A stretch of DNA of 64,000 bases from Cepaea nemoralis (lineage: Eukaryota; Mollusca; Gastropoda; Stylommatophora; Helicidae). A program made the translations under genes and the position numbers. The notes beneath the pieces are model-generated. The model saw only the letters and a program-made list of their open reading frames with translations, did no database searches and was not told where the DNA came from. Location of the stretch: contig JACEFZ010018156.1 in NCBI GenBank assembly GCA_014155875.1, positions 836,061 through 900,060 of the forward strand. The letters are read 5' to 3'. This document shows, piece after piece, positions 22,104 to 35,000 of the stretch (the first letter of the stretch is position 1; every line of letters starts with the position of its first letter).

Positions 22104-22584
22104 ATATTAGTACAGCTAACAGCAGAATACAGCAAGCCCTATTAGTGCTAGAGGACTGGTCAAAATCATGGCTAGTGAAGATAAGTGAGGAGAAAACAAC
22201 ATGCACAGTGTTCTCCCTGTCAAATAAAACTCAGCAACCTAAGCTGGTATTGAATGGAAAAATATTGCGCCATGAAGAAAATCCAAACTATCTAGGAGTC
22301 ACCTTTGATCGTCGCTTGACATGGAAAACACAGGTTGAGAAAAATCGAACAAGAGCAAGGCAGAGAATGGCAATCATGAAAAAGCTTGCTGGTACAACGG
22401 GGGGAGCAGATGAGAAAGTTCTCAAGAAGTTATATACTGGACGGGTGAGGCCAGTACTGGAATATGGAATCGCAGCTTGGGCAACAGCAACAAATTCAAA
22501 CTTTAACAAAATAAATAGAATCCAAAATCAAGGAATGCGAATCATAACTGGAAGCCTGAAGACAACGCCTATTAATGAACTAGA

Positions 22585-22726
22585 GCCGGGAAGGTTAACC
22601 CGGTCAACAAATGCCCACAGTAGTCGGATGTGTCGGCCTAACGGCGCAAGAACACAGCTCTGCTGTAAACAGGCACAACACAATCACATCCGGAAAAAAA
22701 AACTCCGGATGAACGCAGAAGAAGAA
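22585..22726 (+). repeat. LINE-tail short element (copy e) inside LINE copy 1
   Basis: 142-bp insertion with the 8-bp duplication GAACTAGA at 22577-22584 and 22727-22734; the uninterrupted site is seen in copy 2 near 33624. Starts gCCGGGAAGGTTAACCCGG; hairpin arms CATCCGGA and TCCGGATG; GAA tail. It breaks the coding sequence between INELE and KITCLQPM. Confidence 0.95.
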
Positions 22727-24052
22727 GAACTAGAAAAGATCACTTGTTTACAACCAATGCAGGATAGAAGAGATAGCAGAGCCCAGCAACAAGCAGAAAA
22801 ATTTAGAAGATTGACAGACCACCCTATGTATAAAAGGATTAATGGTTTTGGAAAGGGAAGACTGAAGCGTAGCAACTTTGTAGAAATTGCAAAACGAAAG
22901 ATTAGTGCAGATCCTATATTTAACATATCAACAGTCAAACCCATTTACAATGCACACAAGTTCCCAGCTTGGAGACAGCAGCAACTGCCTGAGATGATAG
23001 AAAACATTCCTGGTATTGAGAAAAAGAACTCAGCATGAAACTGAAAGAAGAAAATAACCCTAAACTACATAAAAGAACATTACCCAAGCAGCAATTGGAC
23101 CCATGCATATACAGATGGATCAGCCAAAAATTCAATAGAGAATGGAGGAGGAGGAATTCTCCTAAATTTAAAAAATGGAGTGAAAAAAACACATTCAGTG
23201 GCAACTGGAAAATTTTCAAGTAACTTCAAAGCGGAGGTAGAGGGTCTGAAAACTGCAGCAGAAATGCTCTTGATGGAGGAAAATAAAGAGAAGCAAATAG
23301 CTATCTTCACAGATGCAAAATCAGCTGTCTCAATACTGAAGAGCAATAACAGCACAGAACTAACTAACCTAAGAGCAGCACTCCATGGTCTATGCCAGAA
23401 ATCCAAAAAAGTTGTAATACAGTGGATCCCATCACATTGCAGTATACCTGGAAATGAAGAGGCTGACAGACTGGCAAAAGAGGGCGGACAACTACCACAG
23501 CCTGACATAGACATAACCTATAATGAGGCAAAGAGGTTGATAAAAAGCACCTATAGTGCCAAATGGGAATCAAGAGCATCCAGGCCACCAGAAGGATGAT
23601 GCATATTACAAACTCGACCGAAGAGAACAAGTAGCAATCTTCAGACTCCGCACAGGACATAACAGGCTGAAACACCACTTGTTCAATAAACTAAAGATAG
23701 GAGATACCGATGAATGTAATTGTGGAACTGGTAAAATGACAGCTAAACATTTGCTGCAAGAGTGCCCAATATATGCAGAACAGAGAAAGATATTTTGGCC
23801 CACGTCTGCTTCATTTGAGGACAAGCTCTATGGAGATATCAACAAGCTCAAGTTGACTACATCTTACTTTAACTACATTCAGGTTGACATCTAAAGGTGC
23901 ATGAAGATGTATTTAGACTGCCACACTTCATACCACAGGTATGTCGATTACAAAAGCGTCCCAGAGGCATGAAATGGAATATTGCCTGGATAGCAAATCC
24001 ATTACGTGGAAAGTCTGAATCAAAAGCCCACTGGGTGGGCTTCATAAAAGAG

Positions 24053-26041
24053 GTGATTGTTCTTGAATCTCTACAAGCCATGGTGATTGTTCTTGAATCT
24101 CTACAAGCATCTTTCAAATATTAAAGTTGAATCCATTTACCAGCTTAAAATTGTTCCTATCTACTTGAACGATGTATTGTGGCATTTCTTCTTGGAGATT
24201 CCCACAAGGTCAGACATCTACATATGCAAAATGCAGACATGCCTGCTCATTTATTTTTGCTCATTTGCTAGTTACTGCAGCACAAACTCCAAGGACTCTT
24301 CTTCCATTTAAGCAAGGACAAAAGTTCTGTTTTCATGAGGACCAATAAGACAAAGCAAACCACCTATTTGTCATTCTCTCACACTGAAAACAAAACTCCA
24401 AAACACATCAGTAGTCTGCACTTGAATATAGATTTAATTGAAAATGAAAAGCATGACCACTGGTGACATGTCACGTGTCCAAATGGTATGGAAGTTCTAT
24501 CATATATTTTATTCACTGGGCATAAATTAAAAGTGATCAAATACCAAAACTTATTTTGCACTATGAACTTACTATACAGCACCAATGTGCACTGAATCTG
24601 TTAATTGCCAAATACCTGGGATTTTCCAATGATACTATTATTTTAAACAATACATTCCAATTTGGAAGAAAAAAAATGTTCATACTGTCTCACATTCCAA
24701 AGACCTTTGAAGGAATTAAATGTTATGAATGAACTTACTACTGAATGATATACACAGCAAAAACAATAAATGGAAATAGAATGGTATGCAAGTGCAAATC
24801 TTTAAAGTGTAATCACTAGAAGCCAAATAATAATAAAAAAAAAAACCTGCTGTATTAAAAAAAAAATTGATATCCAGGTCAATATAAATTAAGATTAATG
24901 TATTTACCTTGGTACATGTGTCAAATGAACAGATTGTAATATATAAATGTCAAGAACAGAACAGCACACACACACACACAGTGGTATCCCCTTATACTAT
25001 ATGATGGCTGGTCTGGTGAGGCATACAGCAGCCAACCCTCCACCAGGGCAATGTGTCAGTTAATTCTACCTCACCCAAAGACATCTTTAGCTGTAAAACC
25101 CCACTAATGAACAAGACTACACAGAGTGAGTGAGTTGAACCCTATGCTCCGTTGACAGACAACAGGCAGAAGAAGTATGAGTTTCCACACCAAGAAGCCA
25201 ATATTGAGTTTTCCTCATGCTTATACTTGGGAGAACCATCAAAACAGGCTATGGTCCACAATATAAGGTATACTTGTATACAATATAACAGACAGGAAAA
25301 TAACCAGTTCACTGTTTGAACATGGTAGTTTATAATTAGGACTGAACATGTGGGAGGTGCAATCATTGACAAGAGATGGAGAGAAGATCGGCATAACACT
25401 GTTCTCACGGATATAAATCTGACAACAGTGGCAATGAATACAATTAGAAGTTTCTGGCTGAAATAGTGTATCTGTTCCATCAATGGCATTGCCTGAACAT
25501 TTGACAGCTATTTATACAAGTAAAGTAGCAAACATTCACACACAAAATACCTTTCATATCAAGGGGGGGCACACATGGAGGAGGCCCGCGAGTATGTGAC
25601 CAAACATATTCATACAAAATAGTTACTAAATAGGACTGACATTTGCAAATAATTTAGAAAGCAATAATTAAGAATAAAACACTTAAAAAATACACTCTTC
25701 AATTTTACTAATGCTTTTATTCCCTTAAATGTTAGTGGCTTTAGAGAAACTACAAATAGAAACACATACCAGATCAAACCACGACATACTAATGACACAC
25801 TGAGATGATATAACAAATGACATACACTCGCAGCATAACGTACCGCCCTCTAGGTGGGAGCACTTTTATTTAAGAATGAGCAGTTTGCTAAATCTTGAAG
25901 AAAACAAAAACAAATTAATGTCACATCTCCTCACATATGAGCTGGGGACAAAGATCTTCAAATAGAGAGCAGTTTTGGTAAATAACTGACAAACTAAAAG
26001 TTCATATGTTCAAAATTGTAGTACACTAATCCAACACAGCC
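24053..26041. other. intergenic / presumed YWHAE 3' UTR
   Basis: A 31-bp direct duplication ('gtgattgttcttgaatctct') lies at about 24052-24112, then AT-rich non-coding sequence with a short CA run (24967-24980). On the - strand, AATAAA hexamers at 25867-25872 and near 25714 are plausible YWHAE poly(A) signals, about 170 and 330 bases past its stop codon. Confidence 0.45.
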
Positions 26042-26091
26042 TTATGATCCCTCTGCTTCGCAGTCCTGTGCAACTGTATCTGGTTCTCCAG
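26042..26091 (-). CDS. YWHAE: 14-3-3 epsilon terminal coding exon (C-terminal tail)
   Basis: After the acceptor 'ttaccacag', 50 nt complete the frame: residues [16 protein letters not shown] and then TAA (26042-26044). The tail is short and acidic, as expected for the variable end of 14-3-3 proteins, and gives a total of 257 residues. Chosen by phase (1 in) and acidity rather than by strong similarity. Confidence 0.75.
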
Positions 26092-29000
26092 CTGTGGTAA
26101 AGAGAATGCATCTATCTTTTAGTAATTTTAAATATTTTTATCTATACATGTATTCTGGAGATCAGGAAGACAAGAACAAAAACTCAGTGATAGAAATTGT
26201 TGAAAAGAATGAATACATTTATAAGATATCCTTTATTCTCAATGGTAATTAGCACACATTTCTGGCAAACACCTAATCATTATAGCCATGAGCAAAGTTG
26301 TTCAGTCATTTGTTTGTATTTTCATAAGCTGCAGTCTCTTTGGTGTTACTATCTTTCTCTCTGGCAAATACTTTGCATTGGGTATTAGTTGACTTGACTA
26401 AACTGCTTTGAATTTTAGTGCTGCTAAGATGAACATTTTCTTAAAGGCTACTTTGTGGGTGATTCATGTTTGTCCAACATTAGGCTGGATATTTGGTTGT
26501 TTTTTATTTGCCTTTTGCAAATAATTTCAAATGTCAAGAGAGAACAGTCATCATTCATTAAAAAATGGGATGAAGCTAACATCTTTCTATTTAAAAATTG
26601 ATTGATTGAGGAACCGACATCACAGCATTCGGGACATCCCCATAAGCGCTCCATCCCCATCCTTTTAAAAATAAAATGAGTTAATGTCACCACACACAAG
26701 TGCTCAGTTTTATTTATGGTATCTCTGTCAAACCTTATGTTAAGTGATCCTTACTCTTTAAAGCTGTTCACGCACAAATAGCTTTCACAGTAGTTTACTA
26801 AATGTCTTATTTGCCGGCAACACAAATATTACTGCCAGTAGCTTGTGCTGACACAATTAGATGGTTGCAGACAATGTTATGCAAACAGAAAGAGTTTGTT
26901 GTAAATGTGAAACTACCATGGGGATAACATGCTCCACATTCAAACAATACTTGACTGCGTTTTAAGTATTTCAGTCAAAGTATTATTGACTGATTCACTT
27001 GATATGACAAATAACTCAGCAATATGCACCTGTTAAGATGCAGAGAAATATGCCTGGCAATAAATGGAGCCACACATGTTTGGTGACCTGACAAACTATC
27101 ATGTTTACAGTACCTGGGATATACCCCTGTAAGGACCAGGAGAAACACTGGAATGCATGTTCCACACTGCAATGCTAGAAAGGGCCTTGACTTAGGGATA
27201 ATCTTCAGAATAAGAACTCACCTCAACAGATTGAATGGCTAGACGTGCATGAGCTTGACCCGCATCAGGAAGGATCAAAATTATGTTACCAGACCTGGGC
27301 TCGCAGTCTAAAATGGTGACCAAAGTCTTAGAAGGTCATGGTGGCCAGCATAATACTAAGCATATTATCTACCAAGTGCTGACAGGGCACACAAAATATG
27401 GGTCTAGCACCATCTGCCACTGTACACAAGGGGATATGTAAAATGGGTCCCTCCCCTACTGATTGCAGAGTCAGGCAGCTGACAGAGTTGTATGGTGATG
27501 TTAGCATGCCAGTCTGATGCTCCTGTATGATAATCCCCATCAAAGCAGGCATTGTTTACACCAAACTGGTCCAGCACGCTGATTGGGTCTAAATACTTAC
27601 TGGGAAATGTTCTTGGAGGAGAAGGCAGCTGGTATGCTACTGATCACATTACCCATTGAGTGCCATCTATACCTGGGGGACAGTACCATACAGCCAATAC
27701 CTCCAGGGCCCTGAACTTAATGCAGACTCAAACTACCATCTATTCCACAACATGAGCATACAGGCATGTGCAACAGAAGGCCTGAGATGCACTGTAAATA
27801 TCATTTCATACATGTAGTTATATGGAGGGAAAGAAGAGCTTCAGAAATTAACTTTTTGAGAGTTACATTCTGAACAGATTCACAAGACTCCTTGAAATTA
27901 GCAAACATACTTTTCAAATGTTCATAGCAGAGATTGCATATACTTACTGCTGGGCTTGTGGGACTGAAAAAACAATTACAAAGTTCAAGTGCAGATTATA
28001 TCACTGTGACCCATAGCTACCTGAGCATGCTATACCGGTATACTTGAAAAACTGAGTTAACCCTTTACAAGGCAGAACATCCATTTCCGTCCGATCAGCA
28101 GATCGGCCGATTGCGTCCGATACTATTATGCATTGTAAAAACGCGATTTCTCGGCTTTATGATACTCCCGGCGGCTACTTTCGCCAATAGCTTGACAATG
28201 TGGCCGCCATTTGTAAACGCCTACTATGAATTTGAACGGACCTTTACGGACTTTTTTTTATATATAGTTTCGGGGTTTTTACGCTTAGTTTTTCAAAACG
28301 GATTTCGGCGATTCTTCAAGTGATAGCTGAGATTTCGCTAGGTTCGATTTAAGAGACATTAAAGGGCACGAAGTTGACTATTAATCGGAGCTAGATATCA
28401 GTGCAAAGCGTTACTTTGCATTAGCAGTCTGAGTCTTTAAAGAAAGTGATTATGATTCTGAAAATGTGTTTGTAAATTGCCGTATAGATGACGGAAAATC
28501 ACAAACATGCTGTATTTCGTAAATATTTGTGTTCATATATGGATTACCGACAACAATCACGAGTAGCATATTCTGCATGCTTTTCCCTTCATTGTGTTGT
28601 TTATTTAACTAAAATCGGTTGACTACTACCCTATTTGTGATGTTTTTACTAACGCAACCCTAAATTTTACCGAACCTGAAAAAAATCTTGCCCGTTCAGG
28701 GCTAAAAAACGGCCAAGCGTCTGCCCTGTAAAGGGTTAAGCATGTTTCACCTATACTTACCTGTTGTACGCTGTTCCTACAAATAAATACATCAAACAAC
28801 AAGACAAAAACCAGCTACAAGATTATTTACCTTCAGTGTCACATTGCATGTCCGATGTCCATAATGTCAGGTTATCTCTGAGCAACTGCATGATCAGTGT
28901 CGAATCTTTGTAACTCTCTTCACTTAATGTATCTAGTTCAGCTATAGCATCATCAAATGCAGCTTTGGCCAGTCTGCAAGCACGTTCTGGGGAATTCAAT

Positions 29001-32000
29001 ATTTCATAGTAGAATACTGAGAAGTTGAGTGCCAGACCTAAACGAATAGGGTGTGTTGGTGCCAATTCTGTCAACGCTATGTCGCTGGCAGCTTTATAGG
29101 CAACTAAACTGTTCTCTGCGGCTTCTTTCCTATCGTTGCCTGTAGCAAACTCAGCTAAGTATCTGTGGTAATCTCCTTTCCTGAAATGAAACAAGTCACA
29201 CCAGGATGTGTTTTTAATATGTCAAGTTAGTTGAAAGATGTGGAAAGTACTTTCCAAAATTTTAAAAAGATCACAAATCAGTTACAGTTCCTTATCTTTA
29301 CAAGTAATATTTTCAGAAATGTTACTTTTAACTATTTAAATTATGTGTGTCTGTTACATTCCTTTATATATCCAAACTCTTCATATTGTTTTGGTTATTA
29401 GAGTATTCACTTTAACCCCTGGCTAGAATAAAAATGAAATTTTCTCTTATTTGTTACACTGGCCACTTTTTAATGACTATCTGATTAAAAAGGTACTGGC
29501 GTGTTGTTATAACTGAGAAATTTGGTTCTGCTTCCACCACATAGTGTAGGCCGATTGCCATTATTGCAGATTCTAAATGAAACAATTTACAGCACTATAT
29601 TATTTGTTGAAATATGAATGTTAAGGGACCTAGTTCAGTGCCAATCTCAGTACTGCTTTAGTTAGCCGACTCTTCTGCCTTTTATCCCCAATAAAGCACA
29701 GGCCCTTAAATTCACGCCACCCCTTCTGATTGTTTGCTATAGCCTGCAATCTAATGCTCTTGTCCATGTAATATAGTGAAAATACCATTTAAACGGTTTC
29801 CAAACGTGCGTGTTCTATACAGCGCCAGCATCTTTTCCTTACTCTGCATTAGTGAGCCATTTTAGTCCTATCTGATGCAGGCACAAGCAATGAATGTGTG
29901 TAGTTTATTAGTAATGGCTTTAGTCATTCTCGGTGTTTCCGATTCATACAGCAGTTCAGATTTGATGTTAGAGCTAAATATTCTAAGTCTGCCACTAGAT
30001 TTACTTTCTGTTAGACTTCCACAAATGTCCTATTGCTATGAAAGCTCCTCTTAACTTGTATATTCTTATTTTAATATCTTTCATCATCTGTGTAGGTAGG
30101 CACCGCTGCCTAAATGTCTTCATCAGGTATTACCAAGGGAGACTCGGTTATCTGCTTCATTTATTCTCATTATCTTCGTCTTTCATCTTTGAACTTTTAG
30201 ACTTTGTCAGGTGACAGTGAATTCATTTCCGGCGGTAGTTATTGTGGAATTCTTACCATTCTTTACTGTAATTTATCTTTAGTGCATTTGCAATGCTATA
30301 CAGAACCTATGTTATATTCATATAAACATGGACAATAACCCAGACATGCTGAGAACCATCAAATGGCAATTGAAATGTGGTTTATGATTAAAATATAAAG
30401 GATACAATGGATGGACAAACAAATGAAAAAATAAAAAAAAAAACGCAAGAAACAAATTAAAACCATAAATTGATTAATAAAATTAGATGCACACAGCCAA
30501 GATTTTTGGGGATATGTTAAGAGAAAATTGAAAACACTGACAACTGGCAAATTTGATGGGACAAGCGCAGGAAGACAAATACTTGGACAGCTTGGCTTAA
30601 TCAGAGCAAGAACAGATTGTGTGAGATGGTAAACCCTGACTGCCCATTTGATCAACATGGCATATCATGATGAGCTCGATGGACTGAATATTATACTTTA
30701 ATACATACAATTCTGAAAAGAAATGGCCCCTGGGTTGCAATAACAAACTTAACTTCACCCCTACTTATTAAAACTGAGGCTCTACTGTACTTGTCCATGC
30801 ACCTGAAAGATAAGATTACCTCAATGCGTCTTGAGACTGATTTAACGTTTTTGGGTAATTTTGGGGGCTATATTGTGTAATAAGTAATACCAAGAGATCA
30901 GTTAGTGCAGCAGTCCACAAAATTCACTAGTGTTGGCCAGGAACATATACATTAATATTAATGACAACGAAACGAAACTTTTACACAAAAATGTCTTGGA
31001 ATCAACAATATGTCTTAATCTACTAGTCTTCCAAAGCATAAAATTACAATGACATATGAACCATAAATCAGAGGGCTTACATTTTGTAGTAAAAGACCTT
31101 GGACTCCCCAGTGGCTGCATTTGGAATCAAGTTCTTGTCAATGACACTCAGAACATCAAGGCAAATATTGCTGAGTTCATTCTCAATCTGGGCAAACAAG
31201 TTTTAAGTTTATACACAAAGTACCAATATGCATGAAACAATGCAATCTTTTAAGTACAACTGCATCTGCAATGTCAGGCAATTTTGTCATGACTCATAAG
31301 ACTGATGGCTTATACATTCTAAACCACCTGGTTTCTCTGGCTGGACTATGTTTTTAATAGGTCATTAGGAAGGTACTGAATATTACAGTTATGTAGTTTA
31401 CGTTCAGTAGTTTGCTATTGCTTTCTGAATACATGTAGTTATATGTACTAATTCATTATGTGTATGTACTAATTCATATGTACTATATGTACTAATTCAT
31501 TACATGAGTTTACACAGAAAATGTGAACTGCCAGATATTTAAAGTCAAAGCAACAAATAATATTCCAGAGACAATAAATGGGCAAAATACAAATATGACA
31601 TGATGATGATCACATGTAAACATTCCAAACAATAGTTAAGGGCTATGGTTACTTGCTACAAAGTTGAGAATGTGATACATACATTCCCAGCATGAAAAGA
31701 GAAAACACTGAATATATTCGGACACCTGGAAAGGTTGATAAAAAATTAGATAAGAGCGGAAAGAAGATTCTTGACAGCCTTGCATGGGAAGAAGAAAAAA
31801 GGTATGTAAATACAGTGCAAGAGAACAAAGTATAGCAGAGGCTTGAACACCCACACATTGTGAAAACATAAATACACGATATGGCAACATAAAGCAAATG
31901 GTGGAAAGTCTAAACAGAGCGATAATACAGGCAGCCACTGAGTCCATTCCAAGAGGAGCGAGGAAAAATTACAAACCATACTGGACTGAAGAACTACAAA

Positions 32001-35000
32001 GTTTGGAGGACAAAGTTGAAGATGCCAGGAAGACAGCAGAGAGAGAACAAACAATTGAAGCAAACATCTCTCTCAAAGCCATCTCAGGAAAATATAAAAG
32101 AACAGTAAATCAAACAACAAGAGATTGTTGGAGGGAAAAAACAGAAAACCTGAATTTTGACAGGGATGGAAACAAACTATGGAAACTAGTGAAAGCCATG
32201 AACAATGAAGGACCTAGAAACAAACAAATAACAATTAAACAAGGAAATGCCTTGCTTACAGGCAAAAAGGCTGCAAATGCACTAATGGAACACTATGCAA
32301 ATGCAAACCACATTGATATTACAACCGAACAGAAGAAAGCAATCAAAGACAAACAGACACATCATAGAAATACAGAGACAGCAGCAGAATATATGATGGC
32401 AAATCTAACAATGGAAGAAATGGAACAGGCAATGAATACCCTAAAAAAGAAGAAATCACCAGGAAAGGATGGAATCACAAATGAAATGCTAATAGGACTA
32501 GGCACCAAGGCAAAGAAGAAACTACTAGCAGTCCTAAATAACAGCTGGAAGAGAGGAATAGTCCCACAGGCATGGAAGGAAGCTATACTAATACCAGTCC
32601 CAAAGAAAGGAAAAGACCTGGAAGAACCAAATGGCTATCGACCTATCAGTCTACTGAGCTGTGTAGGAAAATTAATGGAACGCATTATCAATGGCAGGCT
32701 AACATGGCATCTGGAAGAAAACAAACTCTTAACACCACACCAAGCAGGATTCAGAAAATACAGATCCACTGAAGATCAAATAACCTATATAGCTCAGGAA
32801 ATAGAGGATGCCTTCCAAGAGAAAAAGCACACACTAGCAGTCTGGATAGATTTAGAAAAAGCATTTGATAAAGTATGGAAGGAAGGACTGAAAGTAAAAC
32901 TGCAAAACATGCATGTTTGTGGAAAAATGTATAAATGGATCAGCCACTACCTTGAGAACAGAACTGCCAGGACAAAAGTACAAGGACAAACAAGCAAAAT
33001 GATGCTGCTGGAGCAAGGTGTCCCCCAAGGAGGAGTTCTTTCACCAACATTATTCCTAGCATATATAAATGACATCACAGAAAATTTTCCAGCCAGAGTA
33101 CACACATCCTCCTTTGCAGATGACCTAGCCATATGGACATCTGAAGAATATATTAGTACAGCTAACAGCAGAATACAGCAAGCCTTATTAGCGCTAGAGG
33201 ACTGGTCAAAAATCATGGCTAGTGAAGATAAGTGAGGAGAAAACAACATGCACAGTGTTCTCCCTCTCAAATAAAACTCAGCAACCTAAGCTGGTATTGA
33301 ATGGAAAAATATTGCGCCATGAAGAAAATCCAAACTATCTAGGAGTCACCTTTGATCGTCGCCTGACATGGAAGACACAGGTTGAGAAAAATCGAACAAG
33401 AGCAAGGCAGAGAATGGCAATCATGAAAAAGCTTGCTGGTACAACGTGGGGAGCAGATGAGAAAGTTCTCAAGAAGTTATATACTGGACGGGTGAGGCCA
33501 GTACTGGAATATGGCATTGCAGCTTGGGCAACAGCAGCTAAGTCAAACTTTAACAAAATAAGTAGAGTCCAAAACCAAGGAATGCGAATCATAACTGGAA
33601 GCCTGAAGACAACGCCTATTAATGAACTAGAAAAGATCACTTGTTTACAACCAATGCAGGATAGAAGAGATAGCAGAGCCCAGCAACAAGCAGAAAAATT
33701 TAGAAGATTGACAGACCACCCTATGTACAACAGATTTAATGGTTTTGGAAAGGGAAGACTGAAGCGTAGCAACTTTGTAGAAACTGCAAAACGAAGGATT
33801 AGGGCAGATCCTATACTTAACATATCAACAGTCAAGCCCATACACAATGCACACAAGTTCCCAGCTTGGAGACAGCAGCAACTGCCTGAGATGATAGAAA
33901 ACATTCCTGGTATTGAGAAAAAGAACACTCAGCATGAAACCGAAAGAAGAGAAATAACCCTAAACTACATAAATGAACATTACCCAAGCAGGAATTGGAC
34001 CCATGCATATACAGATGGATCAGCCAAAAATTCAATAGAGAATGGAGGAGGAGGAATTCTCCTAAATTTAAAAAATGGAGTGAAAAAAAAACATTCAATG
34101 GCAACTGGAAAATTTTCAAGTAACTTCAAAGCGGAGGTAGAGGCTTTGAAAACTGCAGCAGAAATGCTCCTGATGGAGGAAAATAAAGAGAAGCAAATAG
34201 CTATCTTCACAGATGCAAAGTCAGCTGTCTCAATACTGAAGAGCAATAACAGCACAGAACTAACTGACCTAAGAGCAGCACTCCATGGTCTATGCCAGAA
34301 ATCCAAAAAAGTTGTAATACAGTGGATCCCATCACATTGCAGTATACCTGGAAACGAAGAGGCTGACAGACTGGCAAAAGAGGGCGGACGACTACCACAG
34401 CCTGACATAGACATAACCTATAATGAGGCAAAGAGGTTGATAAAAAGCACTTATAGAACCAAATGGGAATCTGAGCATCCAGGCCATCAGAAGGATGATG
34501 CATATTACAAACTCGACCGAAGAGAACAAGTAGCAATCTTCAGACTCCGCACAGGACATAACAGGCTGAAATACCACTTGTTCAATAAACTAAAGATAGG
34601 AGATACTGATGAATGTAATTGTAGAACTGGAAAAATGACAGCAAAACATTTGCTGCAGGATTGCCCAACGTATGCAGAACAGAGAAAGATATTTTGGCCC
34701 ACACCTGCTTCATTTGAGGACAAGCTCTATGGAGATATCAACAAGCTCAAGTTGACCGCAGCTTACTTTAACTACATACAGGTTGACATTTAAAGGTGCA
34801 TGAAGACCCAGAGGCATGAAATGAAATATTGCTTGGATAGCAAATCCATTATGTGGAAAGTCCAAATCGAAAGCTCGCTGTGTGGGCTTCATAAAAGGTG
34901 GAAAAGTGTCCTAGTGGCACGAAATGGAATATTGCTTGATAGCAAATCCATTACGTGGAAAGTCCGAATCAAAAGCCCATTGTGTGGGCTTCATAAAAGG

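Larger units (their letters stand above)
19637..24052 (+). mobile_element. I-type LINE copy 1 (EN end - RT - RNase H), with nested insertions
   Basis: 5'-truncated within the endonuclease (YSPADKDLTLSNM, IIVGDFNSRSERWGY, SDHRPIKLVMNMEY), then the linker, RT and RNase H, closely matching copy 2. Damage: loss of ~16 nt near 19760; a 4-nt loss near 20656; a stop in place of a Trp codon near 20728; about 0.1 kb of RT missing near 21082; an 865-bp LINE inserted at 21239-22103; a short element at 22585-22726. RNase H is largely readable (23180-23894: [47 protein letters not shown]). The 3' UTR holds one copy of the ~103-bp sub-repeat and stops near 24052 without the usual 140-bp tail. Confidence 0.88.

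Noticed and set aside
27328..27552. 74-codon - strand frame inside the YWHAE intron
   Set aside because: Not recognised as any family, and the neighbouring sequence gives no extended reading frame; likely chance or a very old repeat.
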